Below the pieces are notes generated by a model, which was given only the letters and a program-made list of their open reading frames with translations, did no database searches and was not told the DNA's origin. A stretch of DNA of 64,000 nucleotides. Origin: Streptomyces sp. NBC_01255. GTDB taxonomy: Bacteria; Actinomycetota; Actinomycetes; Streptomycetales; Streptomycetaceae. How positions within the stretch are numbered: position 1 is the first letter of the stretch; every line of letters begins with the position of its first letter. The DNA lies in the NCBI RefSeq assembly GCF_036226445.1, contig NZ_CP108474.1, positions 2,170,001-2,234,000 on the forward strand, in the 5' to 3' direction. A program made the position numbers and the translations under genes. This document shows positions 23,346 through 31,307 of this stretch, in pieces.

Positions 23346-24491
23346 ATGGAACGCTACGACGTCGCTGTCGTGGGCCTGGGTGGGCTCGGCAGCGCCGCCT
23401 GCCACTCACTGGCCGCGGCCGGACTGCGGGTACTCGGCCTGGAACGCTTCGGTCCCGTTCACGACCAGGGAGCAAGTCATGGCGAGTCCCGCGGAGTCTG
23501 GCAGGCCTACTTCATGGGTCCCTCCTATGTGCCGTACCTGCGCCGCTCCTACACCTTGTGGTCCGATCTGGAGGAGGCGTGCGGCGAGACCTTGTTCCAC
23601 CGGACGGGGGGACTGTGCATCGGGCCGGTCGACGGCGCGCTGGTCCCGGCGGCCCGGAACAGTGCCGAGCAATGCGGGCTCGAACACGAGTATCTGACGG
23701 CCGACGAGGTGCGCTACCGCTACCCGCAGTTCACCCCTGACGAGGAGTGCGCGGCCGTATTCGACCCCGGTTCCGGCTACGTCCAGCCGGAGCAGACCGT
23801 CCGCGTCCAGTTGGAGCTCGCCCGGAAACACTCCGCGGAGCTGCGCTTCGACGAGGAGGTGCGTGAGATCGCGGAGAGCGCGGGTGGGGTGCGTGTGCTC
23901 ACCTCTCGCGCGACCTACGAGGTCGGGCATGTCGTGGTCACGGCGGGTTGCTGGACGCCGGGGCTGCTGCCGGCACTCGACCTGCCGGTGCAGGTGCTGC
24001 GCAAGGTGATGCTCTGGTTCGAACCGACGGGCGGCGCCGACGACTTCCAGCCGGGTCGCTTCCCGTACTGGATCTGGGAGGGCGACGGCATGGTCGGATA
24101 CGGCCATCCGGCGGCGAACGGCAGGCACGGCGGGGTGAAGGCGGGCGTACACAGCGGCGGCACCCCTACCGACCCCGACCGGGTGGACCGCCTCGTGCGT
24201 CCGGAGGAGATCGCGGAGGTTCAGGACTTCCTGCGGACCCGCATCCCACGGCTCGGGGTGGGCGGCCGCTACCGCAAGAGCTCGGTGTGCCTCTACGACA
24301 ACACCCCGGACCAGGCGTTCGTCATCGGCCGAGCCTCGGAGCACGGCCGGATCACCGTTGCCGCCGGCACCTCGGGCCACGCCTTCAAGTTCGTCCCGGC
24401 CATCGGAGAGTCGCTGCGGGAGCTGGTCACCGAGGGAGTGGCGAGCCAGGACCTTTCACTGTTCTCGCCCGACCGGTTCGGTGCCGCGTAG
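23346..24491 (+). CDS. Sarcosine oxidase / N-methyl-amino-acid oxidase-like flavoenzyme
   Basis: A 381-residue DAO-fold flavoprotein that keeps the landmark positions of monomeric sarcosine oxidase at the same numbers: H45 and R49 near the flavin, K265 (oxygen activation), H269, C315 (covalent FAD) and K348 (substrate carboxylate). The FAD-binding VVGLGGLGSAA is at the N-terminus. The second carboxylate-binding residue, R52 in the archetype, is W52 here, so substrate recognition probably differs. It has a GAGGGAGG ribosome site, 84 bases after the dioxygenase. It likely oxidises a C-N bond of a secondary amine or N-alkyl amino acid within the pathway. Confidence 0.87.
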   Translation: MERYDVAVVGLGGLGSAACHSLAAAGLRVLGLERFGPVHDQGASHGESRGVWQAYFMGPSYVPYLRRSYTLWSDLEEACGETLFHRTGGLCIGPVDGALVPAARNSAEQCGLEHEYLTADEVRYRYPQFTPDEECAAVFDPGSGYVQPEQTVRVQLELARKHSAELRFDEEVREIAESAGGVRVLTSRATYEVGHVVVTAGCWTPGLLPALDLPVQVLRKVMLWFEPTGGADDFQPGRFPYWIWEGDGMVGYGHPAANGRHGGVKAGVHSGGTPTDPDRVDRLVRPEEIAEVQDFLRTRIPRLGVGGRYRKSSVCLYDNTPDQAFVIGRASEHGRITVAAGTSGHAFKFVPAIGESLRELVTEGVASQDLSLFSPDRFGAA

Positions 24492-24628
24492 CCGAGCCGG
24501 AACGACCCGAGCGGTGGATGCGCTACGGGCGCCCGCACGTATGACGGCGGGCCGAGCCGTGCCCCGGGGAGGTACCGGGATCAGGGCCATCACTCGGCTC
24601 CCCCGGGGTTGCCGCACTCGACCGTGGG
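24492..24628. terminator. Convergent intergenic region with imperfect GC-rich hairpin
   Basis: CCCCGGGGAG near 24568 and CTCCCCCGGGG near 24595-24605 can pair with one bulge and a loop of about 20 bases, between the flavoenzyme gene and the converging TetR gene. It probably ends transcription of the biosynthetic cluster. The evidence is weak because the arms are themselves self-complementary. Confidence 0.35.
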
Positions 24629-25162
24629 TCAGGCGCGTGCGCCGTCGAGGATCAGGTCGACCAGGCGGGGGACCAGGGTGTCCTCCAATGGTTCGCCGGT
24701 GAGCAGTACGCGGGCGAGGAGGGGGCCTGTGACGGCCTCGACCAGGAGATGGGGGTCGGTTTCGGCCGGCAGTTCTCCTCGGTCGATGCCGCGCCGGACG
24801 AGTGCTTCGGCGCGCTCCAGGCGGGCGTTCCAGTAGGAGCGCCTCCCCTCCTCCAGGTCGTTCTCGCCGCGCACCGTGCCGAGGTGCAGCAGTGCGGCGC
24901 CGGCCGGCGTCGAGAGGTACCGGGCGAGCGCCGTGAACAGCTGGGACAGGTCCTCGCGGACGTCTCCTGTGTCCGGAGCCGGGAGTGCCGTGTCGGAATG
25001 GGTGGCCAGCGCGTCGAAGACCAGATTCTCGCGGGTCTTCCAGCGCCGGTACACGGAGGTCTCGTGGACGCCGGCCGCGCGCGCGACTGCGGCCACGGTG
25101 GTCGCGGCCAGCCCTTCCGAGGTGAGCAGGTCGACGGTGGCGGCCAGGACCGCCTGCCGCAT
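24629..25162 (-). CDS. TetR-family regulator, probably 5'-truncated
   Basis: A 177-residue TetR-like protein. The HTH is TVAAVARAAGVHETSVYRRWKTRENLV (about 22-48), and a C-terminal ligand-binding helical domain follows. The first ATG falls right at the start of helix 1. Upstream codons in frame read APPLRRRGER, typical of a longer TetR N-terminus, but they run into a TGA at 25211-25213 with no start codon or ribosome site. The natural start therefore seems to have been lost at a junction near 25165-25190, where an equally truncated hydrolase begins. It may be expressed poorly or not at all. Confidence 0.7.
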   Translation of the reverse strand: MRQAVLAATVDLLTSEGLAATTVAAVARAAGVHETSVYRRWKTRENLVFDALATHSDTALPAPDTGDVREDLSQLFTALARYLSTPAGAALLHLGTVRGENDLEEGRRSYWNARLERAEALVRRGIDRGELPAETDPHLLVEAVTGPLLARVLLTGEPLEDTLVPRLVDLILDGARA

Positions 25163-25188
25163 CCGCTCACCGCGACGCCTGAGCGGCG

Positions 25189-25881
25189 GTGCTTCACGGC
25201 GGCGGCTGGCTCACCGGCGACCTCGACACCCATGACGATGTCACCCGGCGGATGTGCCGCGACGTGAACGCCGTGGTCGTGGCCGTCGACTACCGCCTGG
25301 CCCCCGAGCATCCCTTCCCCGCCGCCTACGACGACTGCCTCGCCGCCGCCCACCAGGTGGCCGACCGCATCGACGACTACGGCGGCCGCCGCGACCGCCT
25401 CGCCGTGGCCGGCGACAGCGCCGGAGGCAACCTGGCCGCCGCCGTCGCCCTCACCTTCCGCGACGAAGGCCGACCGCTCGCCGCCCAACTCCTGGTCTAC
25501 CCCGCCACCGACTTCGTCGGCGACCACCCCTCACGCACCGAGAACGCCACGGGCTACGTCCTCGGCACCCAGGACGTCCTGGACCTCCAACACCTCTACG
25601 CAGGCGACGACCCCGCCGTCCGCGGCTCCTTCCAGGTCTCCCCGCTGCGCGCCGAGAAGTTCACCGGCCTCGCCCCCGCGGTCATCGGCACCGCCCAGTA
25701 CGACCCCCTCCGCGACGAGGGCAACGCCTACGCCGAAGCCCTCACCGACGCCGGCGTGGACGTCTTCGCCCGCACCTACGACGGCCTGATCCACACCTTC
25801 CTCAACCTCTTCCCCATCTCCCCGGCCGCCGACGCCGCCGTCACCGAGCTGTACGCCCGACTCGAGGAACGACTCGGCTGA
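25189..25881 (+). pseudogene. 5'-truncated alpha/beta hydrolase (HSL/acetyl esterase family)
   Basis: A 230-codon remnant beginning at the oxyanion-hole motif HGGGW. Complete members have about 70-80 residues before it. The rest looks intact: DTHDDVTRRM, DYRLAPEHPFPAA, the nucleophile GDSAGGN, the acid in GTAQYDPLRDEG and the catalytic His region DGLIHTFLNL. The frame is closed by TGA at 25180-25182, just upstream. The missing N-terminus abuts the missing N-terminus of the divergent TetR gene, so one deletion probably removed their shared promoter and both 5' ends. Confidence 0.75.
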
Positions 25882-26171
25882 CCTCGCCCGCACCGGTGGG
25901 GATCGCGCACCCGGTGCACACGGCGCCAACGGCGAGAACGTACCGGCCCTGACGCCCGGCCGGTCGGCTGCCGACAAGGAGTGCGTTCCGCGCTCCCTGC
26001 CGGTGGGATGGCTGTTACCTCCGCAGTGGGATGCGGCGCCCTCGGCGCAGGCGCTCTCGACCGCGCCTCGTGGTCGCCGGGGACCCGAACAGTCCGAGGA
26101 GACGCGAACCGGGCACGACGGGCACGACCATTGGCCGTAGGGCCGTCACCGGCATCCGCGACGACCGGAGG
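25882..26171. other. Convergent intergenic region
   Basis: 290 bases without a convincing gene. GCACCGG (25890-25896) and CCGGTGC (25911-25917) form a short hairpin just after the hydrolase remnant, which may act as a terminator. Nothing else stands out. Confidence 0.4.
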
Positions 26172-27500
26172 TCAGGCGTCCTTCTTCACCGGCTCCAGGA
26201 TCGCCACGCACTCCACGTGGTGCGTCATCGGGAAGAGGTCGAAGGCGCGGAGGGTGCGGACGCGGTAGCCGCGGTCGGCGAAGTAGGAGATGTCGCGGGC
26301 CAGGGCCGCCGGGTCGCAGGCGACGTAGGCGATGCGGCGGGCGCCGAGGCCGGCCAGGTGGTGGACGGTCTGCTTGCCCGCGCCGGCGCGGGGCGGGTCC
26401 AGGACGATGAGGTCGACCTCCGTGATGCCCGTGCGCGGGAGGACCGACTCGACCTTGCCCTGCTCGATGCGGACGCGCGGGAACCCGGCCAGGTTGTGGC
26501 GGGCGTCCTCGACGGCGCGCTTGCCCGACTCGATGCCGAGGACCGCGCCCCGCTCGCCGACGCGGTCGGCGATGGCGCCCGCGAAGAGGCCGACGCCGCA
26601 GTAGAGGTCGAGGGCGCTGTCGCCCTTGCGGGGGGTGAGGCCCTGCATGACGGCGAGCATGAGGGTCTGGGCGGCCTGCGGGTGGACCTGCCAGAAGCCG
26701 CCGTTGCCGACGCGGTAGGTGCGCTCGTCGGCCCGCTCGCGCACGAAGGCGCGGCCGTGGACGCGGTGGACTCCGCCGTCCTTCTCGTCGACGCGGAGGA
26801 CGGAGACCGGCTTGTCGAGTTCCACGAGCGGGAGGCGGCCGCCGGGCTTCGGGGTCAGGATGACCTGGCGGTCGTTCGAGCCGGAGGCGGCGATGGCCTC
26901 GACCGTGGCCATGCCTTCCCAGGTGCGCTTCTCGACGCCGAGTTCCGAGACGCCCTCGGCGGCGATCATGCAGTGGTCGATGATCTCGACCTCGTGCGAG
27001 CGGTGCTTGCGGAGGCCCGCGTGGCCTTCGGCGTCGACCGCGTACTGGACGCGGGTGCGCCACTGCGGGACCTCGCCCGGCGGCAGCTTGTCGCCCTCGG
27101 CCGGCATGACGGTGCCGTCCCAGCCGGCTTCCTCCGGGGTGAGCCCGGCGAGCCGCAGGAGCTGCTCGGCGATGACCTCGCCCTTGAGGCGGCGCTGGGC
27201 GCCGGGCTTGGCGTGCTGCCAGTCGCAGCCGCCGCACTTGCCGGGGCCCGCGAAGGGGCAGGGGGCCTCGACGCGGTCCTTGGACGGGTCGAGGATCGTG
27301 ACCGCGTCGGCGCGCAGGAAGCGGGAGGTCTCCTCGCCCTCGGTGACGCGGGCGACGACCTTCTCACCGGGCAGCGCGTGGCGGACGAAGAGGACGCGGC
27401 CCTCTTCGGTGCGGGCGATGCAGTGCCCGCCGTGGGCCACCGGGCCGACCTCGACCTCGTACTCTTCCCCGACCAACGACGAAACAGGGGTGTTCTGCAT
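26172..27500 (-). CDS. Class I SAM-dependent RNA methyltransferase (TrmA/RlmD-like uracil-5 methyltransferase)
   Basis: A 442-residue RNA m5U methyltransferase. Order: an N-terminal TRAM-like beta-barrel ([20 protein letters not shown]), an iron-sulfur cysteine cluster CPFAGPGKCGGCDW, a central domain, and the Rossmann domain with LDLYCGVGLFAG, LDPPRAGAGKQ and VACDPAALARD. The last elements carry the catalytic Cys and Asp of the family. It probably methylates 23S rRNA or tRNA uridine. Its position next to the permease and CeoB/CeoC genes matches the order I recall for Rv2689c-Rv2692. Confidence 0.88.
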   Translation of the reverse strand: MQNTPVSSLVGEEYEVEVGPVAHGGHCIARTEEGRVLFVRHALPGEKVVARVTEGEETSRFLRADAVTILDPSKDRVEAPCPFAGPGKCGGCDWQHAKPGAQRRLKGEVIAEQLLRLAGLTPEEAGWDGTVMPAEGDKLPPGEVPQWRTRVQYAVDAEGHAGLRKHRSHEVEIIDHCMIAAEGVSELGVEKRTWEGMATVEAIAASGSNDRQVILTPKPGGRLPLVELDKPVSVLRVDEKDGGVHRVHGRAFVRERADERTYRVGNGGFWQVHPQAAQTLMLAVMQGLTPRKGDSALDLYCGVGLFAGAIADRVGERGAVLGIESGKRAVEDARHNLAGFPRVRIEQGKVESVLPRTGITEVDLIVLDPPRAGAGKQTVHHLAGLGARRIAYVACDPAALARDISYFADRGYRVRTLRAFDLFPMTHHVECVAILEPVKKDA

Positions 27501-27605
27501 GGCGGGGGGACTCCAAGAGGAAGTGACGGTGGGCCGTCGTCCGGATACTTCGGACGGCAGCCCACCAGTCTAGTTGTTCTTTTCCGGTTGTTCTTTGCGA
27601 CCGGT

Positions 27606-29663
27606 TCAGGTCTGGGTGTTCTTCGCGGCCGATTCCTTCTGGCGCTTCTCGACCGGGCCGCGGCGCACCGAGCCCGGCGCGTTCCAGTCCTGGCGCTTCC
27701 TGGCCCGCTTCCTCGCGGCCTCGGAGGACTGGAGCTGGTACGGGACGGAGGTCACCATGACGCCCGGGGTGAAGAGCAGCCTGCCCTTGAGCCGCAGGGC
27801 GCTCTGGTTGTGGAGCAGGTGCTCGTACCAGTGGCCGACGACGTACTCGGGGATGTAGACGGAGACGGCCTCGCGGGGGCTCTCGCGGCGGATGCTCTTG
27901 ACGTACTCGATCACCGGGCGGGTGATCTCGCGGTACGGCGAGTCGAGGATCTTGAGCGGGACGTTGATGCCGCGCCGCTCCCACTCCTCCCTGAGCGCCT
28001 TCGTCTCGACCGGGTCGACGTTGACGGTCAGCGCCTCCAGCTCGTGCGCGTGCATGAGCTTGGCGTAGGCCAGGGCGCGGAGGGTGGGCTTGTGGAGCTT
28101 GGAGACGAGGACGATGGAGCGGACCCGGGAGGGGCGTACGTACTCGTCGGGGCGTTCCTCGGCGGCGGCGATCTCCGCGGAGACGGAGTCGTAGTGCCGG
28201 CGGATCGCGCTCATCGTCCCGTAGAAGATCACCATGCCGAGCAGGGCGACCCACGCGCCGTGGGTGAACTTGGTGGCGAGGACGACGACGAGGACGAGGC
28301 CGGTGAAGAAGGCGCCGAACGTGTTGATCGCGCGGGAGCGGAACATGTGGCGGCGCTTGGCCTGGTCCTTCTCCGTCTTCAGGTGCCGGTTCCAGTGCCG
28401 GACCATGCCGATCTGGCTCAGCGTGAAGGAGACGAAGACGCCGACGATGTAGAGCTGGATGAGCTTCGTCGAGTCGGCCCCGTAGACCCAGACGAGGAGT
28501 GCGGCGGCGCCCGCGAGGAGCACGATGCCGTTGGAGAAGGTGAGGCGGTCGCCGCGGGTGTGCAGCTGGCGCGGCAGGTACCGGTCCTGGGCGAGGATCG
28601 AGCCGAGGAGCGGGAAGCCGTTGTAGGCGGTGTTGGCCGCCAGGAAGAGGACGAGCGCGGTGGCGGCGGCGAGCACGATGAAGAGGAACGTCCCGTCGCC
28701 GAAGACGGCGGCCGCGACCTGCGAGATGACCGGGTCCTGGACGTAGCCCTCGCCGACCGGCTCGCCGTTGAGCAGCAGGTCCTGGGCGGGCTTCTCGGCC
28801 ATTCGCACGTCGGTGGCCATGGCCAGGAAGATGATGCCGCAGAACATGGTGACGGCCAGGCCGCCCATGAGGGCGAGCGTCGTGGCGGCGTTCTTCGACT
28901 TCGGCTTCCGGAAGGCGGGAACGCCGTTGGAGATGGCCTCGACGCCGGTGAGCGCGGCACAGCCGGAGGAGAAGGCGCGGAGCAGCAGGAAGACCAGTGC
29001 GAAACCGGCGAGTCCCTCGTGCTCGGGCTTGATCTCGAAGTCGGCGGTGGGGGCCTTCATGGGCTCGTCGAGGACGATCCCCTTGTACGCGCCCCAGGCG
29101 ATCATGATGAAGACGCCGGCGACGAAGACGTACGTCGGGATGGCGAAGAGGCTGCCCGACTCCTTGACCCCGCGCAGGTTCATCAGCGTCAGGAGCACGA
29201 TGACGGCGACCGCGCAGGCCACCTTGTGCTCGACGACGAACGGGATCGCGGATCCCAGGTTCTCGATGCCCGAGGAGATCGACACGGCCACGGTGAGGAC
29301 GTAGTCGACGAGCAGGGCGCTCGCCACGGTGAGTCCGGCCTTCGGCCCGAGGTTGGTGTTGGCGACCTCGTAGTCGCCGCCGCCGCTCGGGTACGCGTGC
29401 ACGTTCTGGCGGTACGAGGCGACGACCGTGAACATCAGGACGACGACCGCGAGCGCGATCCACGGGCTGAAGTGGTAGGCCGACAGTCCCGCGACGGAGA
29501 GGACGAGCAGTACCTCGCCTGGCGCGTACGCCACCGAGGACAGCGGGTCGGAGGCGAAGACGGGGAGGGCGATCCGCTTCGGGAGAAGGGTTTCCCCGAG
29601 CTTGTCGCTGCGCAGGGCCCGCCCGATCAGGATCCGTTTGGGCACGTCGGTCAGTTTGGACAC
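27606..29663 (-). CDS. APC-superfamily permease, KimA-like; possible potassium or amino acid transporter
   Basis: A 685-residue protein with about 12 membrane helices in the first 470 residues and a roughly 200-residue cytoplasmic C-terminal domain, as in KimA/YdaO-type K+ symporters. It starts MSKLTDVPKRILIG at a GTG. Early transport-core sequence includes LPVFASDPLSSVAYAPGE and YPSGGGDYEVANTNLGP. It is divergent from two TrkA-type K+ regulatory genes, which supports potassium as the substrate over amino acids. Synteny with Rv2690c is consistent. No clear ribosome site is visible before the GTG. Confidence 0.82.
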   Translation of the reverse strand: MSKLTDVPKRILIGRALRSDKLGETLLPKRIALPVFASDPLSSVAYAPGEVLLVLSVAGLSAYHFSPWIALAVVVLMFTVVASYRQNVHAYPSGGGDYEVANTNLGPKAGLTVASALLVDYVLTVAVSISSGIENLGSAIPFVVEHKVACAVAVIVLLTLMNLRGVKESGSLFAIPTYVFVAGVFIMIAWGAYKGIVLDEPMKAPTADFEIKPEHEGLAGFALVFLLLRAFSSGCAALTGVEAISNGVPAFRKPKSKNAATTLALMGGLAVTMFCGIIFLAMATDVRMAEKPAQDLLLNGEPVGEGYVQDPVISQVAAAVFGDGTFLFIVLAAATALVLFLAANTAYNGFPLLGSILAQDRYLPRQLHTRGDRLTFSNGIVLLAGAAALLVWVYGADSTKLIQLYIVGVFVSFTLSQIGMVRHWNRHLKTEKDQAKRRHMFRSRAINTFGAFFTGLVLVVVLATKFTHGAWVALLGMVIFYGTMSAIRRHYDSVSAEIAAAEERPDEYVRPSRVRSIVLVSKLHKPTLRALAYAKLMHAHELEALTVNVDPVETKALREEWERRGINVPLKILDSPYREITRPVIEYVKSIRRESPREAVSVYIPEYVVGHWYEHLLHNQSALRLKGRLLFTPGVMVTSVPYQLQSSEAARKRARKRQDWNAPGSVRRGPVEKRQKESAAKNTQT

Positions 29664-29897
29664 GGAGAGGATCGTAAGCGTTCGAAATCCGCCATGCTCA
29701 CCGGCACCCCCGATCGGCACGGAATCTCCCTGAGTACCACCTCGGATGCGGTCCCCGCCAGCGTTGCCGCATAAGCTCGGACCGGGCAACCCGGCAGGGC
29801 GTTGTCCGCCGCGGCCCGGGCGGATCGGGCGAGGAAAGTTGTGGGCAGGGTGTTTTCGCAGGTCAGTAGGGCGATCAGGAGTGCGGGGTAAGGGGAC
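29664..29897. promoter_or_regulatory. Divergent promoter region of the permease and ceoBC genes
   Basis: 234 bases between divergent K+-related genes. I looked for a ydaO-type (c-di-AMP) leader because of the KimA-like gene and found no recognisable conserved element. No ORF is apparent. Confidence 0.4.
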
Positions 29898-30566
29898 GTG
29901 CACATCGTCATCATGGGCTGCGGGCGAGTGGGAGCCGCTCTCGCGCAGACCCTCGAACAGCAGGGGCACACCGTCGCGGTCGTCGACCAGGACCCGACGG
30001 CTTTCCGTCGTCTGGGGTCCGGTTTCGGCGGACGGCGCGTCACGGGTGTGGGCTTCGACCAGGACACGCTGCGCGAGGCCGGGATCGAGGACGCCGGTGC
30101 CTTCGCCGCGGTGAGCAGCGGCGACAACTCGAACATCATCGCGGCGCGCGTCGCCCGCGAGATGTTCGGCATCGAGAACGTGGCGGCGCGGATCTACGAC
30201 CCGCGCCGTGCCGAGGTCTACCAGCGCCTCGGGATCCCGACGGTCGCGACGGTCCGCTGGACCGCCGACCAGATGCTGCGGCGGCTGCTGCCCTCCGGCG
30301 CGGAGCCGCTGTGGAGGGACCCGAGCGGCGGCGTGCAGCTCGCGGAGGTGCACACCTCCCCCGCCTGGATCGGCCACAAGGTGAGCCGTCTCCAGGAGGA
30401 GACCGGCGTCCGTGTCGCCTTCCTCACCCGCCTGGGCGAAGCGATTCTGCCGACCTCGCAGACGGTGCTCCAGGAGGGTGACCTGGTGCACGTGATGATG
30501 CGTACGGACGACATCGCGAATGTCGAGGAGGCCTTCGCCGAGGGTCCTGAGGAGGGCGGTCACTGA
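29898..30566 (+). CDS. ceoB: TrkA-family NAD-binding potassium channel/transport regulator (CeoB-like)
   Basis: A 222-residue RCK protein. The N-terminal Rossmann domain starts MHIVIMGCGRVGAALAQTLEQQG and has the acidic VVDQDPTAF. The C-terminal RCK_C subdomain (about 140-215) follows. The GTG start has an AGGGGA site. Its stop overlaps the next gene's ATG by one base. Such proteins gate K+ uptake in response to NAD(H) or c-di-AMP. The Trk/Ktr pore subunit is not in the window, and the divergent KimA-like permease is a candidate partner. Confidence 0.85.
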   Translation: MHIVIMGCGRVGAALAQTLEQQGHTVAVVDQDPTAFRRLGSGFGGRRVTGVGFDQDTLREAGIEDAGAFAAVSSGDNSNIIAARVAREMFGIENVAARIYDPRRAEVYQRLGIPTVATVRWTADQMLRRLLPSGAEPLWRDPSGGVQLAEVHTSPAWIGHKVSRLQEETGVRVAFLTRLGEAILPTSQTVLQEGDLVHVMMRTDDIANVEEAFAEGPEEGGH

Positions 30567-31243
30567 TGCGTGTCGCTATTGCGGGCGCGGGTGCGGTGGG
30601 CCGTTCCATCGCGGGCGAGCTCCTGGAGAACGGGCACGAGGTCCTGCTGATCGACAAGGCGCCGACCGCCATCTCGGTGGAGCGGGTGCCGCAGGCGGAG
30701 TGGCTGCTCGCCGACGCCTGCGAGATCACGTCCCTCGACGAGGCGGCGCTCCAGCGCTGCAACGTGGTGATCGCGGCGACCGGCGACGACAAGGTGAACC
30801 TGGTCGTCTCGCTCCTCGCCAAGACCGAGTACGGCGTGCCGCGGGTCGTCGCCCGGGTGAACAACCCGAAGAACGAGTGGCTGTTCAACGAGGCGTGGGG
30901 CGTGGACGTCGCCGTCTCGACGCCGCGCCTCATGTCGGCCCTGGTCGAGGAGGCGGTGAGCGTCGGCGACCTCGTCCGGCTGCTCCGCTTCAGCCACGGC
31001 GACGCGAACCTCGTCGAGCTGACGCTCCCGCCGGAGTCTGCGGTCGCCGGCACCTCGGTCGGGGACGTGGCCTGGCCCGAGGACACCTCGCTGGTGACGA
31101 TCATCCGCGGTTCGCGGGTGCTGACGCCGAGCCCGGAGGAGACTCTGGAGGCCGGCGACGAGCTGCTGTTCGTTGCCGCGCAGGCCCGCGAGGAGCAGCT
31201 GGAGGACCTGTTGCAGGTCCGCCGCGAGGCCACCGAGTCCTGA
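30566..31243 (+). CDS. ceoC: TrkA-family potassium transport regulator (CeoC-like)
   Basis: A 225-residue RCK protein, the tandem partner of the previous gene (TGATG overlap). The Rossmann motif is VAIAGAGAVGRSIAGELLENG with the acidic LLIDKAP, and an RCK_C domain with AGDELLFVAAQ closes the protein. Paired RCK proteins are expected to form a hetero-oligomeric gating ring. It is followed by a strong hairpin terminator. Confidence 0.85.
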   Translation: MRVAIAGAGAVGRSIAGELLENGHEVLLIDKAPTAISVERVPQAEWLLADACEITSLDEAALQRCNVVIAATGDDKVNLVVSLLAKTEYGVPRVVARVNNPKNEWLFNEAWGVDVAVSTPRLMSALVEEAVSVGDLVRLLRFSHGDANLVELTLPPESAVAGTSVGDVAWPEDTSLVTIIRGSRVLTPSPEETLEAGDELLFVAAQAREEQLEDLLQVRREATES

Positions 31244-31260
31244 TCACGCGTGGTACGCGG

Positions 31261-31295
31261 GAGGGCCCGGACCTGTACGTCAGGTCCGGGCCCTC
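31261..31295. terminator. Bidirectional terminator between ceoC and the DUF3159 gene
   Basis: A perfect 15-bp stem, GAGGGCCCGGACCTG (31261-31275) with its complement at 31281-31295, and a 5-base TACGT loop. It lies between converging genes. Confidence 0.9.
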
Positions 31296-31307
31296 CTCCG
31301 TGCCGCC

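Noticed and set aside
12271..24491. A complete isonitrile-lipopeptide (ScoA-E/Rv0097-type) cluster
   Set aside because: FAAL, ACP, thioesterase and TauD classes are present, but there is no NRPS, the thioesterases are PaaI-like rather than FcoT-like, and the oxygenase lacks a specific ScoE-like pattern. Kept only as a weak chemical analogy.
26031..29774. A 1247-codon plus-strand open frame opposite the RNA methyltransferase and permease genes
   Set aside because: It is antisense to two well-recognised genes, its translation is Asp/Glu/Arg/Gly-rich low complexity, and it is explained by the third-position GC bias of the opposite strand.
29664..29897. A ydaO-type c-di-AMP riboswitch upstream of the KimA-like gene
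   Set aside because: Looked for because of the gene's family; no conserved riboswitch motif could be recognised.
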